From Gammaproteobacteria bacterium (GTDB lineage Bacteria > Gemmatimonadota > Gemmatimonadetes > Longimicrobiales > Gaopeijiaceae): a DNA stretch of 18,376 bases. The position numbers and the translations under genes were made by a program. The stretch covers positions 1-18,376 of the forward strand of contig JAHEKL010000022.1 of the NCBI GenBank assembly GCA_024638345.1, in the 5' to 3' direction. This document shows, piece after piece, positions 1 to 7,055 of the stretch; within the stretch, counting starts at the first letter, position 1, and every line of letters begins with the position of its first letter. A model generated the notes under the pieces. The model was not told the DNA's origin. It did not search any database and saw only the letters and a program-made list of their open reading frames with translations.

Positions 1-29
1 GAAACCGCGATCCACTCGAGTCCGTACTC

Positions 30-80
30 TTGTTTTTTCTGGAATCTTCGGCTTATCTTCGGTTTTCGGCGTTTATTCGG
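30..80 (+). promoter_or_regulatory. imuB promoter with doubled TTCGG direct-repeat operator (putative damage box)
   Basis: A possible -35 (TTGTTT, 30-35) lies 18 bp before a possible -10 (TATCTT, 54-59). The -10 sits inside a direct repeat, TTCGG at 47-51 and 58-62 (11-bp period). A second pair follows at 65-69 and 76-80, also with an 11-bp period and offset by 18 bp from the first. The 17 bp at 47-63 match the dnaE2 upstream element at 11344-11360 in 16 of 17 positions. Operator function is inferred. The 11-bp direct-repeat layout resembles the alphaproteobacterial LexA box GTTC-N7-GTTC, but the half-site differs. Confidence 0.6.
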
Positions 81-125
81 TCGCCTCGGTCCTCCTGTCT
101 TACGTGCCATCACCCTCTCCCGATC

Positions 126-1412
126 GTGTCCATCCTCTCCTCCCGCACATCCCTCTGCCTCTGGCTTCCCACCTTCGAGCTTCGGCTCGAGTTGGTTCGG
201 GCGCCGGAGCTGGACACGACCTCGGTCGCCCTCCTGACTCCGGGCGACCTGAGAGAACGCCGAGATATCTGGCAGGTGTCGGAGCGGGGAGCCCAGGCGG
301 GAGTTCGCCCGGGAATGCGCGTCTCCCGAGCCGTCTCCCTCTGCCCAGCCCTGACACTACTGGAACCCGACCCCACGCATTACGCGGTGGCCACCCAGGA
401 GGTCCTGGGTGTCCTCGAGAACCTGAGCCCGATCGTACAGACCGCCGCACGTCAGGGGGTCTTCTACGTGGGGATGGATGGACTGGGTCGTCTCTACGGA
501 TCTCCTCGGACCCAGGTGGATCGCGTGCTCCATGCACTTCTGGAGGTCCTCCCTCGCCCACTCGTGGCCGCCATCCGCGCAGGACGCGCATCCGGACTCT
601 TCGGGTCGTGGGTCGCGGCAGCCTCGGCCCGCCCCGGAACCCCGGTTCTGGTGAAAGACGACGAGTTGGCCCGTTTTCTCGCTCCTCATCCGGTCTCGGC
701 GCTCCCCATCCCGGAGGAGATGCCCGAGGATATGCTGGAGCGCCTGGAGCGACTCGACATTCGAACACTGGGAGATCTGGGGGAGCTTCCGATCTCGGCC
801 CTAGTGCGACAGTTCGGTCCGGTCGGCCGCGAAGCACGGGCCCTGGCACGCGGAGAGCGCATCGATCCCGTGTGTCCCCTGCACCGCCCTAGACCCATCC
901 GCGTTTCTTTGGATTTCCCCACGCCGGTGGGAGAGCGCGAGGCGCTTCATCGAGGGTTGGACCGGCTCCTGGAACGGGGATTGAACCGTCCGGAACGTCG
1001 GGACCGCAGCATCCGAGGGATCCGGGCAGGCGGAAACCTGGAAGAGGGAGGCTCCTGGGAGGTGGAGGTCACTCTACGAGAGCCTTCGGCCCGACGTGAG
1101 ATCCTGGCCTTCCCTCTGCGGAGCCGAATGGCGCTTTCCCCTCCCCCACGGTCGGTCGAATCCCTCTTCGTCGAATTCTTCGACTTCGGGGCTCCCACGA
1201 TTCAGAACGATCTCTTTCAACGAGCCGATGCGGGCGCTCGAACGACGGAGGACGGCTCACTCGCGGCCGGCCGGATCTCCAAGTCCCTCAGGGAAGCGGT
1301 GCAAGAGCTCACTCTGAAGCTGGGTCACTCCCCCCTTTATCGGGTCGTGGAAGTGGACCCGTGGTCCCGTATCCCCGAGAGACGCCACGCTCTGCTGGCC
1401 CTGGAGCCCTGA
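126..1412 (+). CDS. imuB: ImuB, Y-family polymerase-like mutasome subunit
   Basis: This is a catalytically degenerate Y-family polymerase homologue. In other bacteria ImuB bridges the beta clamp and the error-prone polymerase DnaE2 during translesion synthesis. The N-terminus reads SLCLWLPTFELR where active Y polymerases carry the first catalytic Asp. The second motif reads GMDGLGRLYG, keeping D118 but with Gly in place of the catalytic Glu, so the protein should be polymerase-dead as expected for ImuB. QNDLF at residues 360-364 fits a beta-clamp-binding pentapeptide. The frame is open back to the left edge with a possible TTG at 30, but codons 30-125 are AT-rich, Phe/Ser-rich and overlap the promoter repeats. 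GTG126 is therefore preferred (428 aa), although no Shine-Dalgarno precedes it. The DUF6504 gene follows after about 55 bp. At 428 aa it seems on the short side for ImuB. Confidence 0.88.
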   Translation: MSILSSRTSLCLWLPTFELRLELVRAPELDTTSVALLTPGDLRERRDIWQVSERGAQAGVRPGMRVSRAVSLCPALTLLEPDPTHYAVATQEVLGVLENLSPIVQTAARQGVFYVGMDGLGRLYGSPRTQVDRVLHALLEVLPRPLVAAIRAGRASGLFGSWVAAASARPGTPVLVKDDELARFLAPHPVSALPIPEEMPEDMLERLERLDIRTLGDLGELPISALVRQFGPVGREARALARGERIDPVCPLHRPRPIRVSLDFPTPVGEREALHRGLDRLLERGLNRPERRDRSIRGIRAGGNLEEGGSWEVEVTLREPSARREILAFPLRSRMALSPPPRSVESLFVEFFDFGAPTIQNDLFQRADAGARTTEDGSLAAGRISKSLREAVQELTLKLGHSPLYRVVEVDPWSRIPERRHALLALEP

Positions 1413-1467
1413 AGCGTCGCCCGACCGAAACGCGACGGCGCCGACATCTCATCCGGAATCCGAATTG

Positions 1468-1743
1468 ATGCCCGACTCGAAATCCGATATCCGTCTCAGA
1501 CCGCTCGGGTCCCCATCTCCCGTTCAGGTGCGAACGGACCGGAAAGGGCATCCGATCGAAATCCGACGCGGAGCTAGGGGATGGAAGGGGGGACGGGTGG
1601 CCTCCATCCAGGAGACCTGGAAGATCGACGACGAGTGGTGGCGCCAGCCCATCTCACGCCTCTATCGCCAGGTCATCCTCGAGAACGGGAAGATGATGAC
1701 GTTGTACCGGGATCTCACCGATGGGAGCTGGTACGTTCAGTGA
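1468..1743 (+). CDS. DUF6504 family protein, ImuB-associated
   Basis: A 91-aa protein whose C-terminal half reads WKIDDEWWRQPISRLY, then YRDL and WYVQ at the very end. This Trp/Asp/Tyr-rich pattern is that of DUF6504, a small family found next to ImuB/DnaE2 genes. Its molecular role is unknown. The first ~40 residues are basic and look disordered. ATG1468 is chosen over the TTG one codon earlier; the Shine-Dalgarno is weak. It starts about 55 bp after imuB on the same strand and is probably co-transcribed, which suggests a mutasome accessory role. No membrane segment or signal peptide is visible. Confidence 0.75.
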   Translation: MPDSKSDIRLRPLGSPSPVQVRTDRKGHPIEIRRGARGWKGGRVASIQETWKIDDEWWRQPISRLYRQVILENGKMMTLYRDLTDGSWYVQ

Positions 1744-1917
1744 ACCCCCGGTCAGGGCCCCGCCCCACCCCTGCTCGCGACCCGCGCATCAGGCTCGTAC
1801 AGGATCCCGCAACGATATCCTGGGTACGGGCCCGAGCCCCCATTGGACGTTATCGAGTCGCCTCGGCTCGGCGCCGGAGCGACCCGTTTGCCCCGAAACC
1901 GGATTCGATCAGCCCGA

Positions 1918-2244
1918 ATGGACCTTCTATCACTGCATTGTCAGCCCCTTCCCGAAGGCACCGCGTCGCTCGATCCCGTGGAAGCCGAGGCGCTACGAAG
2001 CCAGCTCTCCAAGCGATGGTCGGTCGTGGATGGCCACCACCTCGAAGGAGACTTCGAGTTCGACGATTTCCTGGGCGCCCTCACGTTCACCAACCGCGCG
2101 GGCGGAGTCGCAGAGTCGGAGGGTCATCACCCCGAGATCACGCTCACCTGGGGGAGCGCGACCGTGAGGATCTGGACCCATTCCATCGATGGGTTGAGCG
2201 AGAACGACTTCATCCTCGCGGCTCGCATCGACCGCCTCGGCTGA
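1918..2244 (+). CDS. Pterin-4a-carbinolamine dehydratase (PCD/DCoH family)
   Basis: This 108-aa cytosolic enzyme should dehydrate 4a-hydroxytetrahydropterin, recycling the pterin cofactor of aromatic amino acid hydroxylases (EC 4.2.1.96). The family signature is complete: E-x3-H-H-P, then Trp after five residues, His after nine more (WTHS) and Asp after eight more (SEND). FEFDDFLGALTF is the typical first strand/helix of the fold. ATG1918 gives the usual family length; the frame extends upstream to a TTG at 1843, but that stretch has no PCD-like sequence. No phenylalanine hydroxylase gene is nearby, so the physiological partner is unclear. Lone PCDs occur in many bacteria and may act in other pterin-dependent steps. 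The 174 bp before it (1744-1917) show no gene. Confidence 0.9.
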   Translation: MDLLSLHCQPLPEGTASLDPVEAEALRSQLSKRWSVVDGHHLEGDFEFDDFLGALTFTNRAGGVAESEGHHPEITLTWGSATVRIWTHSIDGLSENDFILAARIDRLG

Positions 2245-2266
2245 ACGCCCTAGGTTCGCCGAGCTC

Positions 2267-3391
2267 ATGGACAGACCGATCCGAATCGCCTTCCTCGATT
2301 CGTGGAAACGGGAAGCGGTAGACGGATCGGGGACCGCCGCGGGAATATCCGCGCTCGATCGAGCGCTCCGAGGTCGCGGCCACGAGGTGGAGGTAATCCG
2401 ACCCGCGAAGGCAGACGGCTCCCTCCGAACTCGCCTCTCGTTCAATCGGCAGACCGTTCCGCGTCTGCTCCGCTCCGATTCCTACTTCGACCTCGTGGTC
2501 GGGTTCGACCTCGACGGGTTCCAATGGGCCAGGGACCCGATGCGGCGCGCGTCCTACGTCGTGTGTCTCAAGGGAATCGCTGCAGACGAGTCACGCTTTT
2601 CGAGGAGCCTGAGGGAGCGCCTGCATCTGCTTACGCTCGGCTGGCTGGAACGAGGCAACGCGAGACGCGCGGATGGGGTGATCGTACCCAGCAGATACTC
2701 GGCGAGCTTTGCGGAGGAACGCTACGGGCTCCCTCCCGATACGCTCTGTGTCGTACCCGAAGCCGTGGACCTGGAGCCGTTCCGTGCCCGTCGGGCCGCC
2801 GGCGCCGGGGACCGAGCCCGGGTCACGGATCGCCCGCCGACCATCCTCTCGGTCGCACGACAGTATCCGCGCAAGGACACGCAAACGCTCATCCGAGCCA
2901 TGCCGGAGGTCCTTCGGACCCACCCCGGGGCCCGACTCGTCGTGATCGGGGGAGGGCCCGAGCTGGGCCGTCTGGGCGAAGTCGCGGAGACACTCGGTCT
3001 GGACGGGGCCGTGCGCTTCCGAGGTGGCATCGAGTCCGACGACGAGCTGCGAGACGCATACTTCGACGCGGACTTGTTCTGTCTCCCCTCGAAGCAGGAG
3101 GGGTTCGGGATCGTCTTCGTGGAAGCGATGGCGGCAGGGCTGCCCATCGTCGGAGCGCACGCGGGAGCCGTGCCGGAGCTCGTAGAACACGGGGAGACGG
3201 GTCTACTGGTACCACCCGGAGACGTCGACGCCCTGGCCGGTGCAATCGTGAGGCTCCTGAGTGACCCGGAGGAGCGCGTCCGCCTCGGGCACGCCGGGAT
3301 CAGCGCAGCAGAGACCTACGACCTGCCCGCCGTGGCACGGCAATTCACGAATGCGGTGCGCCCCCTCCTCCCGAGGGAGCTTCGCGGATGA
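2267..3391 (+). CDS. Glycosyltransferase family 4 protein
   Basis: A 374-aa GT-B fold glycosyltransferase. The N-terminal domain (about 1-170) begins IRIAFLDSWKREAVDG and holds the acceptor side. The C-terminal domain (about 190-360) holds the nucleotide-sugar site: ILSVARQYPRKDTQTLI, then KQEGFGIVFVEA at 276-287, which contains the GT4 E-x7-E motif (E278/E286), and GETGLLVPPGD. Substrate and product cannot be read from sequence. The enzyme is cytosolic with no transmembrane segment. It starts 22 bp after the dehydratase gene, and its stop overlaps the start of the uracil-DNA glycosylase gene by 4 bp (ATGA), so the two are probably translationally coupled. No other cell-envelope sugar genes surround it. 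Confidence 0.92.
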   Translation: MDRPIRIAFLDSWKREAVDGSGTAAGISALDRALRGRGHEVEVIRPAKADGSLRTRLSFNRQTVPRLLRSDSYFDLVVGFDLDGFQWARDPMRRASYVVCLKGIAADESRFSRSLRERLHLLTLGWLERGNARRADGVIVPSRYSASFAEERYGLPPDTLCVVPEAVDLEPFRARRAAGAGDRARVTDRPPTILSVARQYPRKDTQTLIRAMPEVLRTHPGARLVVIGGGPELGRLGEVAETLGLDGAVRFRGGIESDDELRDAYFDADLFCLPSKQEGFGIVFVEAMAAGLPIVGAHAGAVPELVEHGETGLLVPPGDVDALAGAIVRLLSDPEERVRLGHAGISAAETYDLPAVARQFTNAVRPLLPRELRG

Positions 3392-4092
3392 CCACCCGCC
3401 TCGAGCGGCTGGCGACGAAGGTCGCCGCGTGTCGGGCCTGTCCTCGGCTGGTCGCGTGGCGGGAAACGGTGGCCCACGAGAAGCGGGCCGCCTACCGGGA
3501 GGAGGAGTACTGGGGCCGGCCGGTCCCGGGTTTCGGGGATGCAAGCGGCCGACTCCTCATCGTGGGTCTCGCTCCGGCCGCCCACGGTGCGAACCGGACC
3601 GGTCGGATGTTCACCGGAGACCGATCGGGAGATTGGCTCTACGGGGCCCTTCACCGGTTCGGCTTCGCGTCGCAGCCGAACGCCACTTCACGGGACGACG
3701 GGCTCAGGCTGACGGACGCCTTCGTCACCGCCGCAGTGCGCTGCGCCCCTCCCGACAACCGGCCTCGGCCGGACGAACGAGCGATGTGCCGTCCGTTTCT
3801 CGAGCGGGAGCTCGAACACTTCTTCCCCCGACTCCGCTGCATCGTCGCACTCGGGCAATACGCCTACGACCACGTGCTTCGCCTACTCCGAGACCGGGGT
3901 GTCGAGGTGCCGTCTCCCAAGCCTCGCTTCGCGCATGGTACACAGGTTCCGCTCGGGTCGAGTCTGTGGCTGCTGAGCTCCTATCATCCGAGTCAGCAGA
4001 ACACCTTCACGGGGAAGCTGACCGTCGAGGCCTTCGACGAGATCTGGAGGCGCGCCCGGGCCCTCCTGGACGGGGATGGGGCAGCCGCCTGA
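3388..4092 (+). CDS. udgB: Type 5 uracil-DNA glycosylase (UdgB)
   Basis: A 234-aa base-excision repair enzyme expected to remove uracil, and in characterised family-5 members also hypoxanthine and other deaminated bases, from DNA. Cys15, Cys18, Cys119 and Cys134 form the four-cysteine set of the family 4/5 [4Fe-4S] cluster. The first active-site motif GLAPAAHGANRTGRMFTGD (60-78) and the second, YHPSQQNTFTG (from 199), are both typical of family 5, whose first motif lacks the polar catalytic residue of other families. Length is normal. The start overlaps the GT4 stop (ATGA). Lying downstream of imuB and DUF6504 on the same strand, it may belong to a repair-biased transcription unit, although two non-repair genes intervene. 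Confidence 0.93.
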   Translation: MTTRLERLATKVAACRACPRLVAWRETVAHEKRAAYREEEYWGRPVPGFGDASGRLLIVGLAPAAHGANRTGRMFTGDRSGDWLYGALHRFGFASQPNATSRDDGLRLTDAFVTAAVRCAPPDNRPRPDERAMCRPFLERELEHFFPRLRCIVALGQYAYDHVLRLLRDRGVEVPSPKPRFAHGTQVPLGSSLWLLSSYHPSQQNTFTGKLTVEAFDEIWRRARALLDGDGAAA

Positions 4093-4149
4093 GCAGACGG
4101 CAGGCCATGGCGTTTCGATCGCCGGACTCATAGGTTCCAACACGCAAGG

Positions 4150-4236
4150 ACAGCCGCCAGGGGTACCCCGACGAGGGGGTTGAGAGAGTCCCTTGGAACC
4201 TGATCCGGATCATCCCGGCGTAGGAAGCGCGGCACG
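4150..4236 (+). ncRNA. TPP riboswitch aptamer
   Basis: The aptamer core is easy to read: a GGGGT-type 5' strand at 4160-4164, UGAGA at 4181-4185 (pyrimidine-binding element), then GAACCTGATCCGGAT and CCCGGCGTAGGAA at 4196-4226 (pyrophosphate-binding arm). GCCGC (4153-4157) can pair with GCGGC (4229-4233) as the closing P1 helix. The aptamer precedes thiC, the classic target of this class. The L5 loop reads AUCAUC between CCGG and CCGG, where the consensus is AUAAUG. Confidence 0.93.
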
Positions 4237-4294
4237 GTGTGTCCGGCAGTCGTCGAGTGGCCAGCGCCACGGGTCGACCGTCACCGTGTGTGAG

Positions 4295-4327
4295 CGCGCC
4301 GCCCTTCGAAGGGGGCGCGTTTTGTTT
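4295..4327 (+). terminator. Intrinsic terminator of the TPP riboswitch expression platform
   Basis: CGCGCC (4295-4300) pairs with GGCGCG (4314-4319). Inside it CCC/GGG close a TTCGAA apex, with G4301 bulged. The hairpin is followed by TTTTGTTT at 4320-4327. It lies between the aptamer and the thiC start, as expected for TPP-controlled transcription termination. CACGGTG (4233-4239), overlapping the P1 3' edge, is perfectly complementary to CACCGTG (4282-4288) and may form part of the switch between states. Confidence 0.85.
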
Positions 4328-4392
4328 GCCTCTTCCCGCCGCGAGTCCCGGGATGGGACAGACCGCCAGACCGCCGACGGAGAAAGCAAGAG

Positions 4393-6093
4393 ATGGCGTC
4401 ACCGCACGACTACGGCACTGCCTTCCCCAACTCCCGCAAGATCTTCGTAGAGGGATCCCGAGGCATTCGCGTCCCGATGCGGGAAATCGCGCTCTCCGGG
4501 GGCGAGCCCTCCCTGCGCGTCCCCGACACGAGCGGTCCGACCGGTCACGACCCGCGGACGGGGCTGCCGCCGGTTCGAAATCACTGGATCCGGGACCGGG
4601 ACCTCGAGCGCACCGTCCTGGCCAATGGGAACGGGCCCGAGCCCCGCGGTGAACCGACCCGCGTCACCTACCGTGGACGAAGCTGCGTGACGCAGATGCG
4701 CTACGCTCGGCTCGGCGAAATCACCCCCGAGATGGAATTCGTCGCGATACGAGAGGGGATGGATCCGGAGTTCGTTCGTTCCGAGGTCGCGAGAGGACGA
4801 GCGATCATCCCGGCCAACATCAATCATCCGGAGCTGGAGCCCACGATCATCGGCCGAGCGTTCCGTGTGAAGATCAACGCCAACATCGGAAACTCGGCCG
4901 TACGGAGCTCCATCGACGACGAAGTCGAGAAGCTACGCTGGGCGACGCTTTGGGGCGCGGATACGGTCATGGACCTCTCGACCGGCGAGGACATCCACGA
5001 GACCCGAGAGTGGATTCTCAGAAACTCACCCGTCCCGATCGGGACCGTCCCCATCTATCAGGCCCTGGAGAAGGTCGGCGGAGTCCCCGAAGATCTGACC
5101 TGGGAAGTCTACCGTGACACGCTGATCGAGCAGGCCGATCAGGGGGTCGACTACTTCACGGTCCACGCAGGCGTGCTCCTGCGCTACGTGCCGATGACCG
5201 CGAACCGGCTGACCGGAATCGTGTCCCGAGGCGGCAGCATCATGGCCAAGTGGTGTCTCGCCCATCATCGGGAGAGTTTTCTCTACACCCGATTCGGTGA
5301 GATCTGCGAGATCATGCGGGCCTACGATGTTTCCTTCTCCCTGGGTGACGGGCTCCGGCCCGGCTCGATCGCGGACGCCAACGACGAAGCTCAGTTCGCG
5401 GAACTCGAGACCCAGGGCGAGCTGACCCGATTCGCGTGGGACCTGGACGTGCAGACCATGTGCGAGGGACCCGGCCATGTGCCGATGCACATGATCAAGG
5501 AGAACATGGACAATCAGCTGGATTGGTGTCACGAGGCACCCTTCTACACGCTGGGTCCCCTCACGACCGACATCGCCCCCGGCTACGACCACATCACGAG
5601 CGCGATCGGAGCAGCGCAGATCGGCTGGTACGGCACGGCCATGCTCTGCTATGTGACTCCGAAAGAACATCTCGGACTGCCGAATCGGGAGGACGTCAAG
5701 CAAGGGGTGATCGCCTATCGCATCGCGGCGCACGCGGCCGACCTCGCGAAGGGGCATCCCGGTGCCAAAGCGTGGGACGACGCGCTTTCGAAGGCACGTT
5801 TCGAGTTCCGCTGGAGGGATCAGTTCAATCTTTCCCTCGATCCCGAGACGGCCCTCGCCTACCATGACGAAACGCTTCCTGCGGATGGAGCGAAGGTCGC
5901 GCACTTCTGCTCGATGTGTGGCCCTAAGTTCTGTAGCATGAAGATCACACAGGACGTTCGTGAGTACGCTGCCGGGTTGGGGATCGCCGAAGGAGAAGCG
6001 CTGGGCCACGGAATGAACCAGAAGTCGCGGGAGTTTCGTGAGAAAGGTGGAGAGGTGTACCTCCCCGAATCTGGGGAGCCCGCGCTGCCCTGA
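4393..6093 (+). CDS. thiC: Phosphomethylpyrimidine synthase ThiC
   Basis: A 566-aa radical SAM enzyme that converts aminoimidazole ribotide into hydroxymethylpyrimidine phosphate for thiamine synthesis (EC 4.1.99.17). The C-terminal iron-sulfur motif C-x2-C-x4-C is intact (Cys506, Cys509, Cys514, in CSMCGPKFCSM). Family landmarks include NANIGNSAV, DLSTGEDIHETR, SRGGSIMAKWC, SLGDGLRPG and EGPGHVPMH. ATG4393 has a good Shine-Dalgarno (GGAGAA from 4379). It lies about 65 nt beyond the riboswitch terminator, so it should be repressed by TPP. The N-terminal ~110 residues are the ThiC-associated domain. The phosphatase gene begins 41 bp downstream and may be co-transcribed. Confidence 0.98.
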   Translation: MASPHDYGTAFPNSRKIFVEGSRGIRVPMREIALSGGEPSLRVPDTSGPTGHDPRTGLPPVRNHWIRDRDLERTVLANGNGPEPRGEPTRVTYRGRSCVTQMRYARLGEITPEMEFVAIREGMDPEFVRSEVARGRAIIPANINHPELEPTIIGRAFRVKINANIGNSAVRSSIDDEVEKLRWATLWGADTVMDLSTGEDIHETREWILRNSPVPIGTVPIYQALEKVGGVPEDLTWEVYRDTLIEQADQGVDYFTVHAGVLLRYVPMTANRLTGIVSRGGSIMAKWCLAHHRESFLYTRFGEICEIMRAYDVSFSLGDGLRPGSIADANDEAQFAELETQGELTRFAWDLDVQTMCEGPGHVPMHMIKENMDNQLDWCHEAPFYTLGPLTTDIAPGYDHITSAIGAAQIGWYGTAMLCYVTPKEHLGLPNREDVKQGVIAYRIAAHAADLAKGHPGAKAWDDALSKARFEFRWRDQFNLSLDPETALAYHDETLPADGAKVAHFCSMCGPKFCSMKITQDVREYAAGLGIAEGEALGHGMNQKSREFREKGGEVYLPESGEPALP

Positions 6094-6134
6094 CCCGAGC
6101 CGACGGATCGACTCGTATCCAATTGGAGTCCAGC

Positions 6135-7055
6135 ATGTCCGCCAATGCCACTTCCCACGAGATGGACCTCGGCGTATGGGGGGTGACGCACACGGGTCGG
6201 ATCCGCGCGGAAAACCAGGATTCGTTCTTCGCGCTCGAGCTCGCCTCGCCACCGTCGCCGGACAGCTCGCGCATCGGCCCCCGCAGCGAAATCGAGGAGG
6301 GAGACCAGAGCCGATGCCTGCCCTTGGGACCGAGAGGGGCGCTCCTCCTGGTGGCGGACGGGATGGGCGGTGCGGCGGGGGGAGAGATCGCGAGTCGGCT
6401 CGCCATCACCTCGGTCGTGGAAGCGATCGAGCGTATATGGCGTGGAGGAGGCGCGACCGCGCACGTCGAGCTTGCCGAGAAGTTGCGAGACTCGTTCGTC
6501 GAAGCGCATGCACGCATCCAGGCCTACGCGGAACAGCGTCCCTGGCTCCGCGGGATGGGCACGACCCTGACTGCGGCTGGTGTGCTCCGAAGCACGATCG
6601 TGTTCGCCCATGTGGGCGACTCTCGGGCCTATCTGCTGCGCGGGGAGCAGCTCACGCAGATCACGCGCGACCAGACTTGGGTGCAGGAAATGGTCGACGC
6701 CGGAACGTTAACGCCCGGACAGGCACGCACGAGTCCGCGTCGGAGCCTTCTCCTTCAGGCGCTTGGAACCACGCCCGGTCTCTCGGTTCCCGCATCACGC
6801 TGTGACCTGAGACCCGGAGACGTCCTCCTCCTCTGCTCCGACGGGCTCTCCGGTGTGCTGGACGACCGCGTCATCACCGAGGTCCTGCTCAGGGCGCCGG
6901 ATCTGCGTGAGGCCTGCGAACAACTGATCGAAGCGGCGAATGCGGCCGGAGGTCCCGACAACGTCACCGTGATCGTAGCAGAGCCTCAGGCCCGCTGCTC
7001 GCAGGAAGCTCCTATCCGCCGAGAAACGACCGAGACAGCTGAAGGTCGACGGTGA
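6135..7055 (+). CDS. PP2C/Stp1-type serine/threonine phosphatase
   Basis: A 306-aa metal-dependent (PPM) protein phosphatase expected to remove phosphate from Ser/Thr, usually opposing Hanks-type kinases. The metal-binding motifs are in order: RAENQD (24-29), VADGMGG (73-79, with D75), GMGTTLTAA, VGDSRAYLLR, LCSDGLSG and GGPDNVTVIV near the C-terminus. A variable Pro/Ser/Glu-rich stretch (about 38-66) separates the first two motifs. There is no membrane segment. ATG6135 is preferred over an upstream TTG because GGAG at 6125-6128 is well placed. The last 44 bp overlap the 3' end of the convergent DUF3187 gene. No kinase gene is in the window, so the partner is unknown. Being just behind thiC it may be under read-through from the TPP-controlled promoter. 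Confidence 0.93.
   Translation: MSANATSHEMDLGVWGVTHTGRIRAENQDSFFALELASPPSPDSSRIGPRSEIEEGDQSRCLPLGPRGALLLVADGMGGAAGGEIASRLAITSVVEAIERIWRGGGATAHVELAEKLRDSFVEAHARIQAYAEQRPWLRGMGTTLTAAGVLRSTIVFAHVGDSRAYLLRGEQLTQITRDQTWVQEMVDAGTLTPGQARTSPRRSLLLQALGTTPGLSVPASRCDLRPGDVLLLCSDGLSGVLDDRVITEVLLRAPDLREACEQLIEAANAAGGPDNVTVIVAEPQARCSQEAPIRRETTETAEGRR

Noticed and set aside
30..125. N-terminal extension of ImuB from the TTG at 30
   Set aside because: The 32 codons are AT-rich and Phe/Ser/Cys-rich, lack family similarity and overlap the repeat element shared with dnaE2; they look like promoter and leader.
104..892. Plus-strand 262-codon frame within imuB
   Set aside because: Alternative frame of imuB with Arg/Pro/Ser-rich composition and no domain.
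4113..4136. TTTCGA/TAGGTT as the thiC promoter
   Set aside because: The spacer is only 12 bp; the real promoter upstream of the riboswitch could not be identified.
6061..6078. CTCCCC/GGGGAG inverted repeat at the end of thiC as a terminator
   Set aside because: Six pairs only, inside coding sequence, with no T-tract; chance is likely.
5026..6252. 408-codon open frame antisense to thiC
   Set aside because: Shadow of the GC-rich thiC coding strand; arginine/histidine-rich, no recognisable domain, no ribosome-binding site.
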